Assembly: GCA_900321515.1 (NCBI GenBank)
Contig: ONWI01000017.1
Location: forward strand, 1-9,015
Length of the DNA stretch: 9,015 nt
From: an uncultured Eubacteriales bacterium
Lineage (GTDB): Bacteria > Bacillota > Clostridia > Oscillospirales > Acutalibacteraceae
Direction: 5' to 3'
The position numbers were made by a program, and so were the translations under genes. This document shows positions 1 through 5,669 of the stretch, in pieces (position 1 is the stretch's first letter; each line of letters begins with the position of its first letter). Below the pieces are notes generated by a model. The model was given only the letters and a program-made list of their open reading frames with translations. It was not told the DNA's origin and did no database searches.

Positions 1-15
1 ATAATACAGATCAAC

Positions 16-426
16 TTAGTCCTCATCATCTTCCGAAGATTTGCGGCGCTTCTTGCGGCCGTCAAAGGCATCGGGGCTGATGGATTTAAGCAGATCCTTC
101 TGCTGATTGGGGGAGAGCACTCTGAAATAAATGACGAGTCTCTTTTCCGGTTTGGAAAGGTCATAGATGTGCAGCTTATCCTCATCGTTGTCCTGAGCAT
201 TGGGATCGCTGACCTGAAGTTTAGTAGGATCAGCCTCATCCATAAGCTCGTAATAGCTGATGTTGAAGATCTTAAGCAGCTTATTTACCGACTTGATATC
301 CGGAGTTGTCTTGCCGGATTCATAGTAAGCATAAGTAGAACGATCAAGTCCCAAAACATCTGCCACCTGCTGCTGGGTCAGTCCTGATGTTGTCCGGAAA
401 TGTTTTAACCTTTGATTTAATAACAT
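16..426 (-). CDS. XRE-family helix-turn-helix transcriptional regulator
   Basis: A 136-residue predicted cytoplasmic DNA-binding regulator. Residues 4-62 form a classic XRE/Cro-CI HTH: TQQQVADVLG (17-26) is the first HTH helix and DRSTYAYYESGK (28-39) the turn and recognition helix, followed by TPDIKSVNKLLKIFNIS, the usual end of this fold. Residues 63-85 are an acidic linker. Residues 90-118 (SKPEKRLVIYFRVLSPNQQKDLLKSI) look like a short helical C-terminal segment seen in many Clostridia XRE proteins, perhaps for dimerisation. The tail is strongly charged, basic (GRKKRRK) then acidic (SSEDDED). The ATG at 426 is preceded by AGGTGGTG (435-442) at 8 nt. There is no ligand-binding or peptidase domain, so target and signal cannot be named. 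AT-rich repeats in the upstream region suggest autoregulation, which is inference. Confidence 0.9.
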   Translation of the reverse strand: MLLNQRLKHFRTTSGLTQQQVADVLGLDRSTYAYYESGKTTPDIKSVNKLLKIFNISYYELMDEADPTKLQVSDPNAQDNDEDKLHIYDLSKPEKRLVIYFRVLSPNQQKDLLKSISPDAFDGRKKRRKSSEDDED

Positions 427-621
427 AAAAATAGCACCACCTGAAAAAAATAGGATATTACAAAACGTTCCGATCAGTACCTATATACAGTAAATGAGTA
501 TAAATGTACTGAAATATATTATACTTGATAAAAATTCGTTTTTCCAGTGTTGGCAAATAAATTCACAGATTGTTCATTGTATTTTTACAATTCATATAAC
601 TCAAATGCCGCTGACAGGCTC
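427..621. other. AT-rich spacer between the regulator and small-protein genes
   Basis: It contains the regulator's RBS and promoter region (427-546). Beyond that there is only an AT-only hairpin ATTGTA/TACAAT (576-581, 586-591) with no U-tract on the minus strand, which does not qualify as a terminator for the small gene. I see no further gene. Confidence 0.5.
518..546 (-). promoter_or_regulatory. Candidate promoter and operator region of the XRE regulator gene
   Basis: On the minus strand a perfect -10 TATAAT (518-523) lies 17 nt from a weaker -35 TGGAAA (541-546), pointing toward the regulator gene and implying a leader of about 85 nt. The region between promoter and gene holds an inverted repeat AGTATAA (497-503)/TTATACT (519-525) whose right half overlaps the -10, and three TACTG half-sites (475-479, 488-492 and, inverted, 507-511). 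Such symmetry suits a dimeric XRE repressor. The AT richness makes chance matches likely, so this is moderate at best. Confidence 0.4.
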
Positions 622-723
622 TCAGAAAATGCTGGAAAGCGCGCCGGCCAAAATGCCGATAACCATCATTCCCGCAAGAATAATTGCCATAACTCTGACC
701 CATGTTTTCTGTTTGTTGCCCAT
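622..723 (-). CDS. 33-aa single-span small membrane protein
   Basis: A short complete ORF encoding 33 residues, starting MGNKQKTWVRV and ending ALSSIF followed by TGA. It has a positively charged N-terminus (K4, K6, R10) and then an uninterrupted hydrophobic stretch, about residues 11-29, rich in Ala, Ile, Met and Gly, so an N-in/C-out single transmembrane segment is predicted. Its reality is supported by a near-perfect Shine-Dalgarno AAAGGAGGA (732-740) with an 8-nt spacer to the ATG. The architecture (basic start, motif like WVRVMAIILAGMMV, about 30 residues) resembles the small Firmicute membrane proteins of the DUF4044/Prli42 type, where Prli42 anchors the stressosome in Listeria. That likeness is from memory and is only a hypothesis. 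It lies between the regulator gene and the sortase operon and may be monocistronic; I see no convincing promoter or terminator of its own. Confidence 0.8.
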   Translation of the reverse strand: MGNKQKTWVRVMAIILAGMMVIGILAGALSSIF

Positions 724-731
724 TTTATGCA

Positions 732-740
732 TCCTCCTTT
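732..740 (-). promoter_or_regulatory. Strong ribosome binding site of the 33-aa protein
   Basis: AAAGGAGGA matches the 16S anti-Shine-Dalgarno over nine bases and is 8 nt from the ATG at 723. It is the main evidence that the small ORF is translated. Confidence 0.75.
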
Positions 741-839
741 TGATGATAACTTCATGATAACATTAGAACATATTTTTTTGTACAATATTTTAATAAAAGA
801 TTGATATGAGATGAATAAACACTGCAAATAAGAAAACAA

Positions 840-1538
840 TCATGTGCTGCCGCGGTTCTGGTCGTCATACATGTAATCAAAAGCCGTGTCGTCGGGAGAA
901 TCCTCAGCGGCTCGTATTGAGGCTCTTTCCATTGTTTCGATGAGCTGCCACTCGGTGTATTCGCGTGTGACGTGAATTGGCTTGGGATTCCGCCTGAATT
1001 TTTCGTAATCTTTGTTTTTAACCTCGACGGCTGGTTGTACGGCAGCCGAAGCGCGCCGCCTGCGTACCACCTCCGGAATGAAGTATTCCCTCATGCTGAC
1101 CGCCGCGGCGACAGTGAGGCGATAATCGGCGGGGAGCACAATTATGCTTTGGATGCCCGCTGTCAGCAATATTCCCTCCGGACCGCCGTGGCGGGTGGGG
1201 AACAGCACAGAACCGGCAATGGATGGCAGACGCGTGTTGCGCAGTCTGTCATAGCAATAGCGTGAACGGCTCCGGAATTTGATCTCAAGAGGGAGTCCGA
1301 GCGCGCGCGACAGAATGAATACTATATTGTCTTCCTGCCGCTGACATTCGGTTCCGCCGATGATAATGACGTTTTCGCAGCGGGAGAGAATATCGCTTAT
1401 CAGCGAAGCAATGCGGTTCGGGTGAACCGTCACGTCGTGGCTCCTGACAGTGCCGCAGTAATCGGTGAGCAGATCGTTTACCGCGGCGGAACGCTTGCTG
1501 TCCGGCTGCGTTTTGTACCAGATTATTCCGGATGACAT
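840..1538 (-). CDS. Degenerate MoCF/CinA N-terminal-like domain protein of unknown function
   Basis: A 232-residue protein that I do not recognise as a named gene. Residues 1-157 follow the layout of the molybdopterin-binding-like (MoCF) domain at the N-terminus of CinA: a V-x-P-x-R-I segment (38-43, like the VGDDxxRI helix start), then ENVIIIGGTE (55-64, like ADLVITTGGLGPT), ED at 69-70 where the family has DD, a helix ending in ALGLPLE (79-85), then a strand and loop at 105-137 (PSIAGSVLFP ... SIIVLPAD) that parallels the GTAPGF and LPGPP elements, and the helix and FIP (153-155). The glycine-rich signature and the LPGxP motif are lost, so nucleotide or cofactor chemistry is doubtful. Residues 158-232 form a charged tail, basic at first and acidic at the end (DDTAFDYMYDD). 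It is the last gene of the operon, 16 nt after the sortase stop, with only a weak RBS (GGCGGTGA). Confidence 0.7.
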   Translation of the reverse strand: MSSGIIWYKTQPDSKRSAAVNDLLTDYCGTVRSHDVTVHPNRIASLISDILSRCENVIIIGGTECQRQEDNIVFILSRALGLPLEIKFRSRSRYCYDRLRNTRLPSIAGSVLFPTRHGGPEGILLTAGIQSIIVLPADYRLTVAAAVSMREYFIPEVVRRRRASAAVQPAVEVKNKDYEKFRRNPKPIHVTREYTEWQLIETMERASIRAAEDSPDDTAFDYMYDDQNRGST

Positions 1539-1554
1539 TGACTCACCGCCTCGC

Positions 1555-2511
1555 TCAGGGCATAAGGGAATTTGCGGCCTTGACCGCCGAACTGACGTCG
1601 ATCTTGCTCTCGCCGTCCCTGACGCGGCGGGCTGCGATTACCATACGCCATCCGCCCTTTTCGTATGAACAGGTTGACAGAAGGAGTATTTTGTCGTCAG
1701 CCTGCACGTCTACGGGCATTGTGACGAGCGAACGTTTTTTAATTTCATCCACGAATTTCAGGAATTCGGCGTCGCTCTTGAATTCAGTCTGAATATAGTT
1801 GAACGGAGTACCTGTTGACCACAAAGTAGTGGCGCGGAAATTTGAAAAGATAATCCATTCGGAGCGGTCGTAAATCGTATCGAAGCGAAGGACAGGATTT
1901 TCCTTGTAAAATTCGGGGTCGTTGTATTTTTTGAGCTGTGCGAACATGGTTCCGTTGCGTCGATGGTGTCCGTATATGATGAAGCTGCGGGTTTTCGAGC
2001 CGGGTTTTACATCGTTCCGGTAGTCCAGGAAGGGACATCCTGACTGGCTTCTGTTTTTATTGATATTGTGGCTGAGATAGTAGCTGTTGTCCTTGGACTG
2101 CACAACCGGGTAGTCTACAAGCGTATTGGGAACGTTTATCCAGCCGACAACATCGCCGTTCAGTTCTCTGATGGTCTTGAATGAAGCGAGGGTTCCGTCC
2201 TCAAGCCTTTCCTCTTCTTGCTTTTTCTCATCGTCGTTGTTCCATACGCCGTCGTCGGCGGTTGAGGGGTCCTCGCTTTTGTAATCGCTTTTGTACGAAG
2301 AAAGCTCACGCTGTTCCAGATACGGTTCGCCGAAGTACTTGTAGACGAGATATCCGCCCGAACCTAAGAACACGATGACAGAGAAAAAGAGTATCACCCT
2401 GCTGACGGGGTCCATCTTATTTTTGTGTTTTTTTCTTTTTTTCCTTGATTTTTTGAGCCGTTCTTCTTCCAGTTCGTAAATGTCATACTCGCCGTAGTAT
2501 TTTCTTGACAT
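1555..2511 (-). CDS. srtB: Class B sortase
   Basis: A membrane-anchored cysteine transpeptidase of 318 residues that would cut a sorting signal on secreted proteins and join them to cell-wall peptide or pilin. The start is a very basic cytoplasmic segment (residues 19-32, mostly K and R), followed by one transmembrane helix at about 37-59. An acidic low-complexity linker (73-106) leads to the sortase barrel at 108-300. Catalytic residues are visible: His182 in IYGHHRRNGTMF, Cys281 in LLLSTCSYE (the TLSTC-type motif) and Arg289 in GWRMVIAARR. VGWINVPNTLVDYPVVQ (122-138) is the standard SrtB entry motif. It is longer than typical SrtB (about 240 aa) because of the N-terminal tail and linker. 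RBS GGAGG (2518-2522) sits 6 nt from the ATG. No sortase substrate or pilin gene lies in this window, so its targets are elsewhere. Confidence 0.95.
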   Translation of the reverse strand: MSRKYYGEYDIYELEEERLKKSRKKRKKHKNKMDPVSRVILFFSVIVFLGSGGYLVYKYFGEPYLEQRELSSYKSDYKSEDPSTADDGVWNNDDEKKQEEERLEDGTLASFKTIRELNGDVVGWINVPNTLVDYPVVQSKDNSYYLSHNINKNRSQSGCPFLDYRNDVKPGSKTRSFIIYGHHRRNGTMFAQLKKYNDPEFYKENPVLRFDTIYDRSEWIIFSNFRATTLWSTGTPFNYIQTEFKSDAEFLKFVDEIKKRSLVTMPVDVQADDKILLLSTCSYEKGGWRMVIAARRVRDGESKIDVSSAVKAANSLMP

Positions 2512-2537
2512 CTTGCTCCTCCGTTCGGTCGAAAAAA

Positions 2538-3032
2538 TTAATCATTGCCGCTGAGCAATTCCAGCACGTTCAAAAGAATTGCTTCGGCTGCCGCGTTGCG
2601 TATATAATCCCTGTCGGCACCCGGCTTGTCGATAAGCAGACGCTTCACCTGTGTGCCTTTAACCGTGGAAACGGCGGTGTAGACCAGTCCCACCGGCTTC
2701 TCGGGCGAACCGCCGCCGGGACCGGCGATTCCGGTGCTGGAGACTCCGATATCCGCGCCGGACACTCTGCGTATGCCGTCAGCCATCGCCCGGGCGGTTT
2801 CGGGCGACACTGCGCCGTACATGTCGAGAACTTCCTTTGGAACGCCCACCATAGCGGTTTTCATTTCGTTTGAATATGTCGTTATGCCTAAATCGAATAT
2901 TTCCGAAGCGCCGGGCGCGTCGGTGATAATTTTTGAGATCAGTCCCGCGGTGCAGGATTCGACCGAAGCGATCTTCAAACCGCGTTCTTTCAGCGCCGCG
3001 ACCAGAGCGGCTGATAATTGAAATTGAGTCAT
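2538..3032 (-). CDS. pncC: Nicotinamide-nucleotide amidohydrolase (stand-alone CinA C-terminal domain)
   Basis: A 164-residue cytoplasmic enzyme matching the CinA C-terminal/PncC family, which deamidates NMN to nicotinic acid mononucleotide and feeds it back to NAD synthesis. Family motifs seen in order: IASVESCTAGLIS (21-33, holding the conserved active-site Ser/Cys/Thr region), ITTYSNEMKTAMVGV (50-64, with the conserved Lys58), YGAVSPETARAMADG (72-86), GVSSTGIAGPGGG (96-108) and KPVGLVYTAV (112-121). The length matches a single PncC domain; in many Firmicutes the domain is fused behind a MoCF domain in a CinA of about 410 aa, and no such N-terminus is fused here. The ATG at 3032 has AGGAGGTT ahead of it, and the thiI stop TAG is part of that Shine-Dalgarno, so the two genes are translationally close. 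It is followed 26 nt later by the sortase gene. Confidence 0.95.
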   Translation of the reverse strand: MTQFQLSAALVAALKERGLKIASVESCTAGLISKIITDAPGASEIFDLGITTYSNEMKTAMVGVPKEVLDMYGAVSPETARAMADGIRRVSGADIGVSSTGIAGPGGGSPEKPVGLVYTAVSTVKGTQVKRLLIDKPGADRDYIRNAAAEAILLNVLELLSGND

Positions 3033-3047
3033 AACGCAGATAACCTC

Positions 3048-4238
3048 CTATCTTTCGGGGGTGATTACCGTGAGTTTAGTGTCTCTTACAGCTTTTTCAA
3101 TCATTGCCCCGACGTTTATTTCGTCGGATTCGAGCGCCTTTTCAGCCTGAATTATTTTTTCGAGAATCGGTCTGGTTTTCGGGTGCTTGGGGGTGAATAC
3201 AGTACAGCAGTCCTCGAAGGGCTGAATGGAAATGTCAAAGGTGTCGATCCTGCGGGCAATGGTGACGATTTCCTCCTTGTCCATGCCGATGACCGGACGG
3301 AGAACAGGCATATCCGCGGCGGCGTCAGTGCATTCGAGGGCGCGCAGCGTCTGGCTTGCGACCTGTCCCACGCTCTCGCCGCTGATAAGGGCAAGCGCAC
3401 CGTCCTTCCTGGCGATGATCTGGGCAATCCTGATCATATACCTGCGCATGATGACGGTCAGCATGTCCTCGGGGCAGTAATCCCTGATGGCCTCCTGAAT
3501 CTCGGTGAATGGGACTATGTGAAGGCGTATCTCTCCGGACCACTCGGACACTTTGGCGAGAAGGTCCTTGACCTTTTCCTCGGCGCGAAGACTTGTGTAT
3601 GGGGGAGAGGCAAAATTGACAGCAGAAAGTTCAAGTCCCCGCTTTGCCATCATCCATGAAGCTACGGGAGAATCTATGCCGCCGGAGATCATCACGCAGG
3701 CGCGTCCTCCTGTTCCCACCGGAAGTCCGCCGGCGCCCCTTATCGGCTGCTTGTGAATATATGCGGATGTATCTCTGATCTCTACCGTCACGGTGAGGTC
3801 AGGCTCATGCACATCAACTGTCAGGTGAGGGAATTTTTCAAGGATGTATTCGCCGACAGCGGCGCAGATTTCGGGACTTTTGAGCGGGAACTTCTTGTCT
3901 GCGCGCTTGGCGTTGACCTTGAAGGTCTTTGCGTCTGTCAGTTCGTCCGCGAGGTATTGACACGCGGCGGGGAGAATCTCGTCCATTTCCTTCGGAACTT
4001 CCGCGGCGCGGCTCAGCGCGGCTATTCCGAACACCTTTGAAATAGCTTCCACAGCGTCCTCGATGTCAGTGCCGTCAAGCGGGGTGACAAACATGGTTGA
4101 CTGTGACCGCCAGACCTTCACTCCGCCGAAAGGCGCGGCAGCCTTCTGGATATTCCTGGAGAGAGTTTCCTCAAAGCTCCTGCGGTTGAGGCCTTTGAGA
4201 GCAAGCTCGCCGTTTTTGATAAGAATTATTTCGTTCAA
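3048..4238 (-). CDS. thiI: tRNA 4-thiouridine synthase ThiI (no rhodanese domain)
   Basis: A 396-residue tRNA sulfurtransferase that adenylates U8 of tRNA and inserts sulfur to give s4U; in some bacteria it also serves thiamine thiazole synthesis. The N-terminal ferredoxin-like part and THUMP domain (about 58-165) contain KVNAKRADKKFP (107-118). The PP-loop ATP pyrophosphatase follows: GGLPVGTGG (170-178), SGGIDS (185-190) and ISGESVGQVASQTL (285-298). FEDCCTVFTPKHPKTRP (341-357) supplies the catalytic disulfide/persulfide cysteine (C344/C345). The C-terminal rhodanese domain of E. coli ThiI (482 aa) is absent, as in Bacillus, where a dedicated NifS-like desulfurase delivers sulfur. That partner is the gene just upstream, 15 nt away. 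The start codon is TTG, fixed by AGGAGG at 4246-4251 with a 7-nt spacer. Confidence 0.97.
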   Translation of the reverse strand: MNEIILIKNGELALKGLNRRSFEETLSRNIQKAAAPFGGVKVWRSQSTMFVTPLDGTDIEDAVEAISKVFGIAALSRAAEVPKEMDEILPAACQYLADELTDAKTFKVNAKRADKKFPLKSPEICAAVGEYILEKFPHLTVDVHEPDLTVTVEIRDTSAYIHKQPIRGAGGLPVGTGGRACVMISGGIDSPVASWMMAKRGLELSAVNFASPPYTSLRAEEKVKDLLAKVSEWSGEIRLHIVPFTEIQEAIRDYCPEDMLTVIMRRYMIRIAQIIARKDGALALISGESVGQVASQTLRALECTDAAADMPVLRPVIGMDKEEIVTIARRIDTFDISIQPFEDCCTVFTPKHPKTRPILEKIIQAEKALESDEINVGAMIEKAVRDTKLTVITPER

Positions 4239-4245
4239 GGGTTTT

Positions 4246-4251
4246 CCTCCT
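4246..4251 (-). promoter_or_regulatory. Ribosome binding site fixing the TTG start of thiI
   Basis: AGGAGG lies 7 nt before the TTG at 4238 and a few bases after the desulfurase stop codon. No in-frame ATG lies near it, and the protein begins with the family's expected I-x-x-GE-x-LKG segment, so the TTG start is well supported. Confidence 0.7.
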
Positions 4252-4253
4252 GC

Positions 4254-5417
4254 TTACCTGAAATGAGCCAGACTGTTGATTCCGTCGGCAACAGCCTGAA
4301 TTAATGCGTCAACGTCCGCGGAAGTATTGTTTCCGCAGAAGCTCACGCGAATCGCGCTGTCCGATGCTTCACGGGAAAGATTCAGCGCCTTGATGACGTG
4401 ACTGGGTTCGCCCTTGGCGCAGGCAGAACCGCCGGATACATATATTCCGCGCTCGGAAAGGAAGTTGAGCATAGTTTCAGCCTTGACGCGGCATGTGCTG
4501 AAATTGACGATATACGGAAGCGCGTCGTTCGGACTGTTTATCACAATGCCGTCGATTTTCCTCAGCTTCATGACCAAATAATTTCTGAGCTCATTGATTC
4601 TTTCGTATCTCGCGCTCATTCCCGCGCGGTCGCAGGCAATAGCGGCGGCAGTTCCGAATGCCGCGATGAGGGGAGCGGCTTCCGTACCCGGACGGAAGGA
4701 ATCCTCCTGATGACCGCCGCGGGTAAGAGGGGGAATATTCAGTCCCCTGCGCTTGTAGAGCGCGCCGGCGCCCTTGGGCGCGTGAATCTTGTGGGCTGAA
4801 ACCGTGACCAGATCGGCGCCCAGCTTCCTGACGCTGACCGGGAGCTTGCCGAACGCCTGCACGCAGTCGCAGTGAACTATAGCCTTGGGCGCGTTTTTCC
4901 TTGTTATCCTGACTGCCGATTCAACAGGCAGAATGCTGCCGACCTCGTTGTTGACCATCATCATAGTGACAAGTATCGTATCGGAATTGACAGCCCGCGC
5001 GATTTGTTCAGGCGATATATGCCCCTGCGAATCGGGAGTGAGGCGAATCACCTCGAATCCCTGCTGTTCCAGCTCCCTTACGCCATCGAGCACAGAAGAG
5101 TGCTCGATGGCGGTGGTGACAATGCGGCTGCCGGCGCGCCTGTTCTTTGCTGCCGCGCCGAAAACGGCAATGTTGTTTGCCTCTGTGCCGCCGGAAGTAA
5201 AGAAGATTTCCTCCGGCGCAGCCGATAACGCGACAGCCACCGCCTTACGCGCATCCCTGAGCTTTTTGGCGGCTTCGTTTCCCTTGGCGTGGGTTGAACT
5301 GGGATTGCCCCAGAACCTGAGCATCATTTCATCGGCTGCCGCGACTGCCTCGGGACAGGGTTTTGTCGTGGCGCTGTTGTCCAGATATATTTCATTTGTT
5401 TCTTGTATTTCTTCCAA
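4254..5417 (-). CDS. NifS/IscS-family cysteine desulfurase (ThiI partner type)
   Basis: A 387-residue PLP-dependent enzyme that takes sulfur from cysteine as a persulfide and gives alanine. It begins with the family hallmark IYLDNSATTKP (10-20). Other landmarks are GNPSSTH (37-43), FTSGGTEANN (73-82), EHSS with His106 stacking on PLP, NNEVG (156-160), HCDCVQA (182-188), SAHKIHAPKG with the PLP lysine Lys210 (207-216), RPGTE (242-246) and the mobile loop SGGSACAKG with catalytic Cys333 (328-336). The short active-site loop fits the NifS/IscS group rather than SufS. Position directly before thiI suggests the same dedicated role as Bacillus NifZ, sulfur donor for s4U, although a general Fe-S role cannot be excluded. 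The start is TTG (5415-5417) with AGAGAGGTG ahead. One oddity: the usual DAVQA reads DCVQA, adding a cysteine next to PLP-contacting Asp184. Confidence 0.95.
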   Translation of the reverse strand: MEEIQETNEIYLDNSATTKPCPEAVAAADEMMLRFWGNPSSTHAKGNEAAKKLRDARKAVAVALSAAPEEIFFTSGGTEANNIAVFGAAAKNRRAGSRIVTTAIEHSSVLDGVRELEQQGFEVIRLTPDSQGHISPEQIARAVNSDTILVTMMMVNNEVGSILPVESAVRITRKNAPKAIVHCDCVQAFGKLPVSVRKLGADLVTVSAHKIHAPKGAGALYKRRGLNIPPLTRGGHQEDSFRPGTEAAPLIAAFGTAAAIACDRAGMSARYERINELRNYLVMKLRKIDGIVINSPNDALPYIVNFSTCRVKAETMLNFLSERGIYVSGGSACAKGEPSHVIKALNLSREASDSAIRVSFCGNNTSADVDALIQAVADGINSLAHFR

Positions 5418-5459
5418 CGGGAAAAAGCACCTCTCTGATAATTACAAATATACCTATAT

Positions 5460-5488
5460 ATTGTAGCTTAAATCAGCAGTTAATGCAA
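5460..5488 (-). promoter_or_regulatory. Promoter of the desulfurase-thiI-pncC-srtB operon
   Basis: On the minus strand -35 TTGCAT (5483-5488) and -10 TACAAT (5460-5465) are separated by exactly 17 nt. The implied start point near 5453 leaves a short leader of about 35 nt to the TTG start, with no room for a riboswitch. The next genes follow with gaps of 9 to 26 nt, so this probably drives all five. Confidence 0.6.
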
Positions 5489-5561
5489 TAGCTATTAGTG
5501 ACATATTTTTTATCATTTTTTAAATATTCTTTTTCAGCAGGTGTGTTCACAAAATATTGTA

Positions 5562-5590
5562 TTGAAATAATTCCGGAACAAGTATATAAT
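5562..5590 (+). promoter_or_regulatory. Promoter of the murL-like gene with palindrome in the spacer
   Basis: -35 TTGAAA (5562-5567), a 17-nt spacer and a perfect -10 TATAAT (5585-5590) form a strong sigma-A promoter on the plus strand. The spacer contains an 8-bp perfect palindrome TTCCGGAA (5571-5578), which may be an operator. Transcription would start near 5597, giving a leader of about 70 nt before the ATG at 5670. It diverges from the operon promoter at 5460-5488, about 75 bp away. Confidence 0.65.
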
Positions 5591-5655
5591 TAACACAGGC
5601 GGTGCAAAGGAAGAATACCCGTTTTTGCAGCAGGCGGAATATTATCAGCGAGCAG

Positions 5656-5661
5656 AAGGAG
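5656..5661 (+). promoter_or_regulatory. Ribosome binding site choosing the ATG at 5670
   Basis: AAGGAG lies 8 nt before ATG 5670. The frame is open back to a TTG at 5625, but that codon has no Shine-Dalgarno at a proper distance, so the 15 extra residues are not part of the protein. Confidence 0.7.
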
Positions 5662-5669
5662 TGCTTAAC

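Larger units (their letters stand above)
5418..5669. other. Divergent intergenic control region
   Basis: This 252-bp region separates the minus-strand sulfur/NAD/sortase operon from the plus-strand murL-like gene. It holds one sigma-A promoter for each direction (5460-5488 minus, 5562-5590 plus) and no coding signal apart from the unsupported TTG extension of murL. The stretch 5489-5561 is AT-rich, T-tracted DNA with no clear hairpin. Confidence 0.6.

Noticed and set aside
576..591. Hairpin ATTGTA/TACAAT as a terminator
   Set aside because: The stem is AT-only and no U-tract follows on the minus strand.
3018..3659. A 213-codon open frame on the plus strand
   Set aside because: It lies antisense within thiI, whose full set of family motifs is on the minus strand. 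The plus frame shows no recognisable motif and reflects the GC-rich codon pattern.
4398..5466. Long plus-strand frames opposite the desulfurase gene
   Set aside because: They are shadows of a clearly coding minus-strand gene, with no RBS or family motifs.
5625..5669. Upstream TTG extension of the murL-like protein by 15 residues
   Set aside because: There is no Shine-Dalgarno for the TTG, while ATG 5670 has AAGGAG at 8 nt and matches the sequence where homology would begin.
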